Positions 44,263-52,239 of a stretch of DNA of 64,000 bases are shown here, in pieces (position 1 is the stretch's first letter; every line of letters starts with the position of its first letter). The position numbers were made by a program, and so were the translations under genes. This stretch comes from Streptomyces polyasparticus (GTDB taxonomy: Bacteria; Actinomycetota; Actinomycetes; Streptomycetales; Streptomycetaceae). The stretch lies in assembly GCF_014493765.1 (NCBI RefSeq), contig NZ_JACTVJ010000004.1, forward strand, positions 496,001 through 560,000, in the 5' to 3' direction. Under the pieces are notes generated by a model. It had not been told where the DNA came from and ran no database searches. It saw nothing but the letters and a program-made list of their open reading frames with translations.

Positions 44263-45537
44263 ATGACGTCCGCTCAGCGACCCGATCTTCTCCGCACGCT
44301 CGCACAACTCCCCCTGACGGTCCGGCTCCTGGCCGTCTGGCTGCCCACGCGCGCCCTGCTGCTGCTCTGGGTCTTCAAGGTGTTCACAGCCCCGGGTCCC
44401 GACGTCACCGGCGATGTCGAGGTCATCTACCAGAGCTGGTTCGAGATCCTGCGCACCGGAACGTTCCCGCTGGACGATGTCACCTGGCAGTACCCGCCGG
44501 CCGCCGCGCTCCCGGTCCTGGCGCCCGCGCTGCTGCCGTTCCTCGCATACACCTCTGCCTTCTTCGTCCTCGCGTTCGTCACGGACGCGGTGGTGCTCGG
44601 ACTCCTCCGGTACGCGGCGGGCCGGCCCGGCAAGTCGGCAGCGGGCGCCTGGGTGTGGGTCGCCGGGGTGCCGCTGCTCGGCCCGACCGCGTACGCCCGC
44701 TACGACCTGTTCGTCACCGCGGTCGCCGTGACCGCCCTGCTCGCGGGCGCCCGGCACGCCCGCACGCAAGGCGCCCTGGTCGCGCTCGGCGCCCTGCTCA
44801 AGGTCTGGCCCGCGCTGCTCCTGATCGGCACTCCTCCCGCGCGCGCCACCCGCCAGGCCTGGACCACCGCGGTGGCGACGGCGCTCGCCCTGACCCTGGC
44901 GTTCACGGTGACGATGCCGGGCGCGCTCGCCTTCCTCGGCTTCCAGCGCGACCGCGGCACGGAGGTCGAATCGCTCGGCGCGCTGCCCTTCCATGTGGCC
45001 CGCCACTTGGGCTGGCCCGGCCTCATGCAGCTCAACTACGGCTCGGTGGAATTCCTCGGCCCGTACGTCCCGTTCGTCACCACCGCCGCCCAGGCGCTCA
45101 CGGCGGCGGCCTTCGGCTGGCTGCTCCTGTGGCGGGTGCGGGCCCGCGTCTGGGCGCCGTCCACGCCCGCGGACGCGGCGTTCACCGCGGTGCTCCTGTT
45201 CACGGTCACGAGCCGGGTGATCAGCCCGCAGTATCTGCTGTGGCTGGTGGGCCTGGCCGCGGTCTGCCTGATCTTCCGTACGAGCCGGATGCGCGGGCCC
45301 GCGCTGCTCACCCTGGCGGCGACGGGGGTCACATTCCTGGAGTTCCCGATCTGGTTCTCGCACGTGGCGGCGAGCGACCTCTGGGGCATCACGCTCCTGT
45401 CCGTGCGCAACGGGCTGCTCGTGGCGGCCACGCTGCTCGCCGCCCGGCGGCTGTGGCGGCAGACCGTCGCCGAACCGCGTGAGCGCGCGGGCCTGCCGGC
45501 TCAGGCGGCACGCGAGAAGACCGGCGCCGGCATCTGA
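44263..45537 (+). CDS. GT87-like polyprenol-dependent glycosyltransferase (membrane)
   Basis: 424 aa with about ten membrane helices. The conserved acidic DV in PDVTGDVEVIYQSWFEILRTGTFPLDDVTWQYPPAA, and LGALLKVWPALLLIG, follow the DUF2029/GT87 pattern (e.g. mycobacterial PimE), which uses polyprenyl-phosphate mannose on the outer face. A charged tail ends the protein. It overlaps the convergent MATE gene by 37 bp. The neighbouring PimB-like enzyme makes a phosphatidylinositol mannoside or similar lipoglycan role likely. Confidence 0.8.
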   Translation: MTSAQRPDLLRTLAQLPLTVRLLAVWLPTRALLLLWVFKVFTAPGPDVTGDVEVIYQSWFEILRTGTFPLDDVTWQYPPAAALPVLAPALLPFLAYTSAFFVLAFVTDAVVLGLLRYAAGRPGKSAAGAWVWVAGVPLLGPTAYARYDLFVTAVAVTALLAGARHARTQGALVALGALLKVWPALLLIGTPPARATRQAWTTAVATALALTLAFTVTMPGALAFLGFQRDRGTEVESLGALPFHVARHLGWPGLMQLNYGSVEFLGPYVPFVTTAAQALTAAAFGWLLLWRVRARVWAPSTPADAAFTAVLLFTVTSRVISPQYLLWLVGLAAVCLIFRTSRMRGPALLTLAATGVTFLEFPIWFSHVAASDLWGITLLSVRNGLLVAATLLAARRLWRQTVAEPRERAGLPAQAAREKTGAGI

Positions 45538-46847
45538 CGCACGCGCCGCACGAGCAGCCCGAGCGCGGCGCACTGCACCGCCGCCGCGAGCCCCATCGCC
45601 AGGGCCACACCGGCGAGGCCGAGCCCTGACAGGGCGTACGCGAGCGGCAGTTGGACCAGGGCGCCAAGGGCGGTGATCCGCAGCAGCCGGGCGCTGTGCC
45701 CGCTGCCTTCGAGGACACCGCCGAGCGCGATGAAGCAGGCGAGCAGGACCAGATACGGACCCAGGCAGCGCAGGAACACGGCCCCCTGCCCCGCCACTTC
45801 GGGCCCGGCCCCGAAGGCGGCGAGCACCGCGGGGGCGCCCGCGCACAGCAGCCCGGCCGCGAGAGTGCCGAGCGTGCCGGCCACCAACAGGGTCTGCCGC
45901 CCGACGAGTCGGTACCCCTCGCGCCCCTCGAGCTCCCCGCCGAGAAGGTGCGCGGTGTGGATCGCGGCGGCCTGCCGTACGGCATAGAAGGCCATGGTGG
46001 CCACGTACATCGCCTTGGTGGCGATCCCGTACGCGGCGACGGAGGCCACTCCGAGCCGCCCGACGACCGCGACCAGGGCGAGCGTCGCCGCCATCCGCAG
46101 CAGGAAGTCCGCGCCCATCGGCAGCCCGGTCCGCAGCGTGCGCAGCGCCGCGCGGACCACCGCCACCCTCGGTCCCGCCGTACGGTGCCGGCGCAGCACG
46201 AGCAGTCCGCAGCACAGGGCGACCGCACGGCCGAGCGCCATGGCGAGTGCCGCGCCCTGGATGCCGTACGCGTCGATGAGCAGCGGATCGAGCACAAGAA
46301 TCAGCCCGCCCGCGAGCAGCGCGAGGCGCATCGGAGTGCGGGTGTCTCCGCCGCCCTTGAGGACCGCGTCCAGCTGGAGCTGGGCGAAGAGCAGTGCGGA
46401 GCCGGGCAGCGAGATCGCGAAGTAGGCGGCGGCGAGAGCGACTTCGGGCCCCTCGGCCCCGCCGAGTACGAGCGCGGCGATCGGTTCGCGCAGCAGGAAC
46501 CCGCCGACCGCCACGGCCGGCGCGAGCACCGCGCACACCGCCCAGCCGCCGGTGACCGCCCCGCGCCGCGCGGCCGTGTCGCCCGCCCCTCGGGCGTGCG
46601 CCACCAGGACCGTCGTACCGGAGCCGCCGATCAGGGCGAGGCCGAGCAGCAGGTTCTCGACGTTGGTCGCGACGGCCACGGCGGCGACGGCGGAGCCGCC
46701 GAGCCGGGCGACCCAGATCATCGTGACGATGCCTGCGGCGACCGAGGCGAGCAGTTCGAAGTAGACGGGATACGCGAGGGCCACGAGACGCCGCCTGTGC
46801 CCCCGCCCCTCTGTCACGTACTCGGCCGCCGCCTTGGCGTCTCGCAT
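45501..46847 (-). CDS. MATE family efflux transporter
   Basis: 448 aa, twelve membrane helices in two halves. RRRLVALAYPVYFELLASVAAGIVTMIWVARLGG starts the first MatE repeat and RTLRTGLPMGADFLLRMAATLALVAVVGRLG the second. Na+- or H+-coupled export of cationic drugs or metabolites; DinF-like members resemble this most. It is divergent from a PadR regulator across 138 bp with a palindromic operator, the common arrangement for drug-responsive efflux. Confidence 0.9.
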   Translation of the reverse strand: MRDAKAAAEYVTEGRGHRRRLVALAYPVYFELLASVAAGIVTMIWVARLGGSAVAAVAVATNVENLLLGLALIGGSGTTVLVAHARGAGDTAARRGAVTGGWAVCAVLAPAVAVGGFLLREPIAALVLGGAEGPEVALAAAYFAISLPGSALLFAQLQLDAVLKGGGDTRTPMRLALLAGGLILVLDPLLIDAYGIQGAALAMALGRAVALCCGLLVLRRHRTAGPRVAVVRAALRTLRTGLPMGADFLLRMAATLALVAVVGRLGVASVAAYGIATKAMYVATMAFYAVRQAAAIHTAHLLGGELEGREGYRLVGRQTLLVAGTLGTLAAGLLCAGAPAVLAAFGAGPEVAGQGAVFLRCLGPYLVLLACFIALGGVLEGSGHSARLLRITALGALVQLPLAYALSGLGLAGVALAMGLAAAVQCAALGLLVRRVRQMPAPVFSRAA

Positions 46848-46868
46848 CCCAACCCCCTCGTTTCGCTA

Positions 46869-46885
46869 TACCTCGAATCGAGGTA
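46869..46885. promoter_or_regulatory. Palindromic operator between MATE and PadR genes
   Basis: TACCTCGAATCGAGGTA is a perfect 8-bp inverted repeat around one base. A half-site TACCTCGA follows at 46884. It lies 22 bp before the MATE start and 101 bp before the PadR start, the expected place for PadR autoregulation and efflux repression. Confidence 0.65.
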
Positions 46886-46985
46886 CCTCGACGAGAGATA
46901 CCATGGGGCTCGGGCGACCGGCAAGCTTGCGTGCGAGCCGAAGACGGAGCCGGCGGCGAAGCCGAAGACGAGGGCAGGGGACAGC

Positions 46986-47510
46986 GTGCTGGAACTGACG
47001 ATCCTGGGCTTTCTCGGTGAACGCTCTTTGCACGGCTATGAGTTGAAGGCCCGCATCCAGGGCCTCAGCGGCCATGTCCGCCCGGTCAGCGACGGCGCGC
47101 TCTACCCCGCGCTCAACCGCCTGGTGAAGGCGGGAAAGCTCGACCAGCGCACGGAACCGGGCACCGGGGCCGTCCCGCGCCGCATCCTCTCGCTCACCCC
47201 CGAGGGCCGGGCCGAGCTGCACGAGCGGCTGCGTTCGCCGAAGGACGTGGACATCACCGACGGCCAGCGCTTCTTCACGCTGCTCGCCTTCCTCGGCCAA
47301 CTGCCCGACCGCGCCGAGCAGGCCGCGGTGCTGCGGCGGCGCCAGGAGTTCCTCTCGGCGCCGGCGAGCTTCTTCTACGAGGACGGGACGCCGGTCAGGG
47401 CGGAGACCGAGCCCGACCTGTTCCGCCGGGGAATGCTGCGGATCGCCCGGGCCACCGGCACCGAGGAGAAGAAGTGGCTGACGGAGGCCATCGCGGAGCT
47501 GGAGTCCTGA
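46986..47510 (+). CDS. PadR-family transcriptional regulator
   Basis: 174 aa from the GTG at 46986 (MLELTILGFLGERSLHGYELKARIQ). The PadR winged helix occupies 1-85 (SDGALYPALNRLVKAGKLDQR, with RRILSLTPEGRAELHERL as the wing and following helix). The C-terminal dimerisation domain (Vir_act_alpha_C type) is present. PadR proteins repress efflux genes until they bind a ligand. Divergent from the MATE gene, with a palindrome between. The frame continues upstream but without signals, so the GTG is preferred. Confidence 0.9.
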   Translation: MLELTILGFLGERSLHGYELKARIQGLSGHVRPVSDGALYPALNRLVKAGKLDQRTEPGTGAVPRRILSLTPEGRAELHERLRSPKDVDITDGQRFFTLLAFLGQLPDRAEQAAVLRRRQEFLSAPASFFYEDGTPVRAETEPDLFRRGMLRIARATGTEEKKWLTEAIAELES

Positions 47511-47518
47511 CGCGCCCC

Positions 47519-47645
47519 GCTTACGCCTCGCGGGCACCTGGATCCGCACGGCCGCCGGCTGACGGAACGGTGCGCCCGGCGGGTCGATCCGGGTGACGGG
47601 CATGTCACCGCGCACGTACTCCGTGTCTATGCGGATCGGGAACAC
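47519..47645 (-). CDS. Possible small or degenerate ORF
   Basis: The GTG at 47645 is preceded by a strong AGGAGG, and the first 40 codons (FPIRIDTEYVRGDMPVTRID...) look coding. The frame then runs on antisense through the whole padR gene, which is implausible. A one-base shift near 47540 would give a stop at about 47521 (GAREA*). It may be a frameshifted gene of about 40 aa. End coordinates are approximate. Confidence 0.3.
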
Positions 47646-47678
47646 GGGTCCTCCTGGGAAACGAGAAACGTGAGGGAT

Positions 47679-48180
47679 TCAGCGGGCCACGAGGTCGGCC
47701 CCGCACAGATCCGGCGCGAGGAAGGGATGCAACTCGGCCCGGACGGCGTCGCGTTCGAGCAGGCCGTCGAGCACGCCCTGGTGCAGGGCGCAGACCACCT
47801 CGGGCGCCCTGCGGGCCAGATCGCGGTACGGGCACCCGTGCAGCAGGATCCGCTCGATGCCGGCCGGGGCGGGCACCGTTTCGGGACCGAAGCCGAGGCG
47901 CGCGGCGTGCCCGTGCACACGCTCGGCCGCCGGAGCGGGAGCCACGGTCCGAGCGAGGCGGCTGCCCCAGGTCCGTCCCGCGTCACGGGCGGAGGGCGCG
48001 CCGGCCGCGAGGGCGTCGACGAGGGCGCCCGCCAGGTCGCGGTGGGCACGGTCCTCGGCGCCGCCCCCGGGGAGGTCGGGCGCGGGCCTGCTCGCGATGG
48101 ACGAGCTCACCGGCGCCACCGGTCTTTCGGCGGCCACGGTGCGGCACCATCCCGCCGCGCTCGCCGAGGCCGGAATGTGA
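47679..48180 (-). pseudogene. Broken SufR/ArsR-like regulator with inverted HTH segment
   Basis: On the minus strand, from about 48080 down to 47679, a frame encodes AHRDLAGALVDALAAG..., then LLHGCPYRDLARRAPEVVCALHQGVLDGLLE and LAPDLCGADLV. These are the C-terminal metal/cluster-binding block of actinobacterial SufR-like winged-helix regulators. The helix-turn-helix that should precede it is missing there. Instead the plus strand at about 48081-48180 encodes LLAMDELTGATGLSAATVRHH, a fitting DNA-binding helix, ending at a stop. The simplest reading is a ~100-bp inversion that disabled the gene. A minus-strand frame through both parts exists but makes no sense at the N-terminus. Confidence 0.55.
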
Positions 48181-48184
48181 GTCC

Positions 48185-49375
48185 TTACGTCAGCTCCTGC
48201 CGCACGTACTCCCGCCACTCCCCCGTGAACCGCTCCAGATCCGTGCCGAGCACCTCGTCGAGCGCGTCCTCCACCGCCCCGTCCCGCCGTTCGTGCGCGC
48301 CGACCGCCTTGTAGAAGGCGAGCAGTTTCTGTTCGCCCCACCGCTCGGCGATCAGCTTGCAGGCCAGCCAGCCGCCCTCGTACGCCTGGGCGAGCCGTGA
48401 CGCGTTGCCCGCGAAGGCGAACTCGTCGTCCGCGGGCAGCGCGACGGGCTGCTCCGAGCGGTCGAGCGCCTGGTCGAGCTCCGGGGCCGCCTGCTGCGCC
48501 GTACGGCCGGAGCCGCGGTAGCCGAGCCAGTCGGCGAACCCCTCCGAGAACCACAGCGGAGTCGCCGGGGTGGTGGCGGTGCGCGTGGCGACATGGGTGG
48601 TCTCGTGCGTGAGCACCACCTGCTGTCCGAAGTCGCCCAGCACGTCGAACGCTTCGGGGTTGAGGATGATCCGGTCCGCCGGCGCCTCGCCGGACCCGCC
48701 CGCCTCGCCGGTGGTGACGGCGGCGATGCCCTGATAGCCGGAGGCGGGCGCGCCGAGCAGCTTGCCCATGGCGTCCAGGGACTGCGGCACGAGGACGACC
48801 ACGCGCCCCGACCAGCCCTTGCCCCACACCTCCTGGACCGCGGGGACGGCCCGGTCCGCGAGATCCGCGTAACGGCGCAGTCTCTCGGTGCTGCGGCCGA
48901 CGCCGAGTACGAGACTGTGCTGCCCCTGCACGACCTTGACCTCACCCTGCTCCCAGAGCTGCTCCGCGCCCTTGCTCCGGGGCCGGTCGGAGGCGACGCG
49001 CCAGGTGCCGTCCCCGCCGCGCAGCTTCAGAGTGCGTTCCGCGGTGATCGGGGCGAGGTCGTAACCGGTGATCCGGTACTGAAGCCGCACCGTGGCGGTC
49101 GCTTCGCCGCCGGCCGGCTCCAGGCGGATCAGCTCGTACTTCCAGGCGCTGAGCGGCACTTGGGCCAGATCGTCCAGCTCGTCGGCGTCCCCGTCGGCCT
49201 CGGTCGCCCGGAAGGCCCCGGCATCACCGGCGAGCACCGCGGCGGCCCTGCGCTCCAGGAGCTCCCTGACCGCCCGGTGGTCGGCAGGCTCGCTCGGCAC
49301 CCCGGCACACCCGGCGAGCGCCGCCCCCACGACGAGCCCTGCAACCCCGGCTCTCACACGCCTTCGACCAGCCAC
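48185..49375 (-). CDS. HEXXH metallopeptidase-like lipoprotein
   Basis: 396 aa from the GTG at 49375. Signal peptide with lipobox LAGC (Cys23), so it is a secreted lipoprotein. Residues 30-130 form a SnoaL/Mce-like region. The C-terminal half is peptidase-MA-like, with zinc motif H257-E-T-T-H261 and the downstream Glu in WFSEGFADWLGYR (E278), the gluzincin pattern. Such proteins are conserved in Streptomyces; the substrate is unknown. It follows the two NlpC/P60 genes on the same strand, consistent with an envelope role. Confidence 0.85.
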   Translation of the reverse strand: MAGRRRVRAGVAGLVVGAALAGCAGVPSEPADHRAVRELLERRAAAVLAGDAGAFRATEADGDADELDDLAQVPLSAWKYELIRLEPAGGEATATVRLQYRITGYDLAPITAERTLKLRGGDGTWRVASDRPRSKGAEQLWEQGEVKVVQGQHSLVLGVGRSTERLRRYADLADRAVPAVQEVWGKGWSGRVVVLVPQSLDAMGKLLGAPASGYQGIAAVTTGEAGGSGEAPADRIILNPEAFDVLGDFGQQVVLTHETTHVATRTATTPATPLWFSEGFADWLGYRGSGRTAQQAAPELDQALDRSEQPVALPADDEFAFAGNASRLAQAYEGGWLACKLIAERWGEQKLLAFYKAVGAHERRDGAVEDALDEVLGTDLERFTGEWREYVRQELT

Positions 49376-49398
49376 ATTCTCGATCGTACGGGGGGCCG

Positions 49399-49439
49399 GG
49401 CCGGTGCGGGACGCCTGCGCGAGGCGTCCCGCACCGGCC
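49399..49439. terminator. Terminator after the first NlpC/P60 gene
   Basis: Perfect 18-bp arms (49399-49416 and 49422-49439) around GCGCG, 12 bp beyond the stop at 49451 on the minus strand. Confidence 0.75.
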
Positions 49440-49450
49440 GGGCCCGTCCG

Positions 49451-50476
49451 TCAGACCCTCGTCACCGAGGAGATCGGCATCATTCCGACGGGGTCGTAGC
49501 GCACCGGAGCCCCGGGGTAGGGCGCGTGCACCACCTGGCCGTTGCCCATGTACATCCCGATATGGCTGGCGTCGTCGCGGTACGTCACCAGGTCGCCGGG
49601 CTGCGCCTCCGCGAGGGAGACCTGCCGCCCCGCGTAGCGCTGGGCCTGCGAGGTCCGCGGCAGGCCCACGCCCGCCTGCGAGTACGCCCACTGCGTCAGA
49701 CCCGAGCAGTCGAACCCGTACGGTCCGCTGGCGCCCCACACGTACGGCCGCCCGACAGCCTGCCGGGCGGCGGCGATCGCGGACGCGGCCCGCGCGGAGG
49801 CGGGGGCGCCGCCGAGCGCGGGCATCTCGGTGCGGCCCGAGCGCGAAGCCCGGTCGAACGCGGCCCGTTCGGCACCCGGCAGGGAGTTCAGGAGCCGGCG
49901 CGCCTCGGCGAGCTTCTTCTCCACGATCCGCTTCTGCCGGGCCACGGTCTTGCGGGACTTCTCCAGTTCGGCCAGCTTGTGCTGCGCCTCGTCCCGCTGC
50001 TGCGCCAGCTTGCGCTGGGCCTCCTGGAGATCGGCGAGCCCGGCGGCGTGCCGCGCGCTGATCCGGTCGAGCGTGGCGGCCTTGTCCAGATACGTGTCCG
50101 GGTTCTCGGACAGCATCAGGGCGAGCGTCGGGTCGATCCCGCCGGAGCGGTACTGCGCGCCGGCGAGCGAACCGAGCGCGCCCCGCATGGTGTTGATCCG
50201 CTCCTGGCCGCGCGCGACCCGGTCCTTGGCCCGGTCGATCTGCTCGCGCAGCTTCCCGGCCTGCTCATCCGCCTTGTTGTACGCCTCCGTTGCCCGCTCG
50301 GCCTCCGCGTAGAGCCGGTCGACCTTGGCCCGGGTGCCGCCCGCGGGCTCCCCCGGGTCGGCGCCGGCCGGTGCGGTGGCGAGGGTCGCGGCGGCGGTGG
50401 CCATGGCCGCGGACAGGACGGTGACGCGGGCGCCCCGGTCGAAACCGGAGGATGCCTGACGGCGATGGGACCCCAC
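49451..50476 (-). CDS. Secreted NlpC/P60 peptidoglycan hydrolase
   Basis: 341 aa. Signal peptide (RVTVLSAAMATAAATLATAPAGA, about 17-39). Residues 50-200 form a long coiled coil rich in Glu, Lys, Gln and Arg. The C-terminal NlpC/P60 domain (230-341) has catalytic C257 in YGFDCSGLTQWAYS and H305 in DDASHIGMYMGNG. It resembles RipA/SCO NlpC enzymes that cleave the D-Glu-mDAP bond in cell separation; the coiled coil usually autoinhibits and receives FtsEX/FtsX signals. Followed by a paralogue, both on the minus strand. Confidence 0.92.
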   Translation of the reverse strand: MGSHRRQASSGFDRGARVTVLSAAMATAAATLATAPAGADPGEPAGGTRAKVDRLYAEAERATEAYNKADEQAGKLREQIDRAKDRVARGQERINTMRGALGSLAGAQYRSGGIDPTLALMLSENPDTYLDKAATLDRISARHAAGLADLQEAQRKLAQQRDEAQHKLAELEKSRKTVARQKRIVEKKLAEARRLLNSLPGAERAAFDRASRSGRTEMPALGGAPASARAASAIAAARQAVGRPYVWGASGPYGFDCSGLTQWAYSQAGVGLPRTSQAQRYAGRQVSLAEAQPGDLVTYRDDASHIGMYMGNGQVVHAPYPGAPVRYDPVGMMPISSVTRV

Positions 50477-50909
50477 GGGGTACGGCTCTCCTTCCTGCTG
50501 CCGCTGCCGCCCGCCCTCGTGAGCGGCGGGCTGCCGGAGATCAGCGGCAGTGCGGACGTCCGGCCCCTTGCGAACCTCCTGGGGCCTCCGGCCTGCCGTC
50601 CGCGGCGCGAACGGCTTCCGGCGGGTTCCCGCTTCAACGGCCCCCGCCGAAACCGCAGTTCCGGCACCTCGGAGCCTCCGCAGGCATCACGTCCCGCCCG
50701 TCCGGCGGTAGGTCCGCCCGGCGAGAGCGCGGGCGAACGACGCGGAAGCTATCACCGACTCAGGGCCCGGCGGCGCAAGCGCGCAACACGACGCCCCACC
50801 ATCGACGCAGGTCGACGGCGGGGCGTGGGGTCAGCAGACTATGCGGGAATTCGCCCGTTCGGAGGGCGGGTCACCGTGCATGAGCGCCCTCCGGAGAGGG
50901 CACGGGACG
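50477..50909 (-). other. Intergenic region between the two NlpC/P60 genes
   Basis: About 430 bp without a gene. Near its right end a hairpin ACGCCCC/GGGGCGT (50791-50826) can terminate the second NlpC/P60 transcript. Next to the first gene the DNA is rich in GCCGG inverted repeats that could form a long structured leader. I looked for a c-di-AMP (ydaO) riboswitch, which often precedes such genes, and did not find its conserved segments. Confidence 0.5.
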
Positions 50910-51938
50910 TCAGATACGGACGCCGAACATGTACGGCATGTTGTTGATCGACTCGTAGCGCACGCTGGCACCGGGCTTGGGAGCGTGCAGCACCTGGCCG
51001 TTGCCCGCGTAGAAGCCGACGTGGTGCAGGTCGCTGTAGAAGATGACCAGGTCACCGACCTTGAGGTCGGACTGCGAGGATATGCGCGTGCCATAGCTGG
51101 CCTGCGCCTGCGAGGTCCGGGGTATCTGGACGCCGGCCTGGCCGTAGGCCCAGGAGGTCAGGCCCGAGCAGTCGAAGGAGCCGGGGCCCGAGGCGCCGTA
51201 GACGTACGGCGAACCGATCTTGCCCTGGGCGGCCTGGAAGGCGGCCATCGCACGGCCGGAGCCCTGCGCGGCACCGCTGAGGTCGACCCGGTCGCCGGAG
51301 GCGCGGCTGGCACGCGCGTCCTCTTCGGCGAGCGCGGCGCGCTCCTTGGCGGTCAGGGTGTTGAGGAGCTTCTGCGCCTCGCCGAGCTTGCCCTGGACTT
51401 CCTTCTTCTTCTTGCCGAGCTCCTCGCGGGTGTCCTCGAGGTCGTTCAGCTTCTGCGTGGCTTCCTTGCGCTGCTGCGCGAGGGTGCACTGCTTGTCCTG
51501 GATCTTCTCCAGGGCGCCGGCCTGCTTGGCGGTCAGCTGGTCGAGCGTGGAGGCCTTGTCCAGGTACGTGTCCGGGTCGGACGACAGGAAGAGCTGGACC
51601 GTCGGGTCGATGCCGCCGCTGCGGTACTGGGCGCTGGCCATCGAACCGAGGCTGTCGCGCAGCTCGTTGAGCTCGTCCTGGCCGCGGGCGACCTTGTCCT
51701 GGAGCTCGTCGATGTCGTCCTGGAGCTTGCCCTGCTGCTCCTTGGCGCCGTTGTACTTCTCGGTGGCCTTCTCGGCCTCCTCGTACAACTTGTCGACCTT
51801 CGCCTTGACTTCGGCCTTCGTGGGCTTGTCGTCGGCCTGCGCGGTCTGGGAGGTGAGCGCAACGGCGGCGGCTGCGGTCGCGGTGAGCACGGTCACACGG
51901 GTGCGGCTCGGCTGCTTGGGTCGACGGTGGGACGCCAC
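50910..51938 (-). CDS. Secreted NlpC/P60 peptidoglycan hydrolase, paralogue
   Basis: 342 aa from the GTG at 51938, with GAGGAGAAGGAG upstream. Signal peptide (TRVTVLTATAAAAVALTSQTAQA), then a coiled coil (45-210) with many Lys and Glu. The catalytic domain has C257 in SFDCSGLTSWAYGQAG and His in SDLHHVGFYAGNG. The identical placing of the Cys and the parallel organisation show duplication of the gene next to it. It probably acts in septum or spore-wall peptidoglycan cleavage outside the membrane. A long 300 bp leader precedes it. Confidence 0.92.
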   Translation of the reverse strand: MASHRRPKQPSRTRVTVLTATAAAAVALTSQTAQADDKPTKAEVKAKVDKLYEEAEKATEKYNGAKEQQGKLQDDIDELQDKVARGQDELNELRDSLGSMASAQYRSGGIDPTVQLFLSSDPDTYLDKASTLDQLTAKQAGALEKIQDKQCTLAQQRKEATQKLNDLEDTREELGKKKKEVQGKLGEAQKLLNTLTAKERAALAEEDARASRASGDRVDLSGAAQGSGRAMAAFQAAQGKIGSPYVYGASGPGSFDCSGLTSWAYGQAGVQIPRTSQAQASYGTRISSQSDLKVGDLVIFYSDLHHVGFYAGNGQVLHAPKPGASVRYESINNMPYMFGVRI

Positions 51939-52239
51939 GAAGGCGGGCTCCTTCTCCTCAAGCCGCCTACCGAACGAACCGGCGGGCGGTGAACCTGCCG
52001 TCACCCCTTATGGGTGATCAACCGTGCGAAGGTTCGAGCGTGACCTTAGTGACCTTCCTGTGATCAGTTCAAACTCAGGTGACAAAAAATCGCTCGCGGG
52101 ACGTTTTCTTTACCGAGAACCCACGTGCAGTGATGGAGGGTTGACGCTACGTCGTGTGAAGGTCTCGCGAATTCGGGCATACGTCACAGGAGTTGACGAT
52201 TGCCTCGATAGTCGGCCGATCCCTGCGCAAGCGCGTGAC
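51939..52239 (-). promoter_or_regulatory. Promoter/leader of NlpC/P60 gene with GTGACCTTM direct repeat
   Basis: About 300 bp. GTGACCTTA and GTGACCTTC (52040-52057) are adjacent 9-bp direct repeats, and TCACCCATAAGGGGTGA (about 52001-52017) is an imperfect inverted repeat nearer the gene. Direct repeats of GTCAC type are the kind bound by OmpR-family regulators such as MtrA that control wall hydrolases, but identification of the binder is inference. A run of AT-rich DNA (CAAAAAATCGC) lies at 52083. Confidence 0.4.

Noticed and set aside
43840-46536. 898-codon minus-strand frame over glycosyltransferase, GT87 and MATE genes
   Set aside because: Arg/Gly/Ala-rich low-complexity translation; three real genes explain the region.
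50477-50830. c-di-AMP (ydaO) riboswitch before the NlpC/P60 gene
   Set aside because: The conserved segments (GGGTGAATC-like and the closing CGAATCCG...AACCTCGTAGGC) could not be found on the minus strand.
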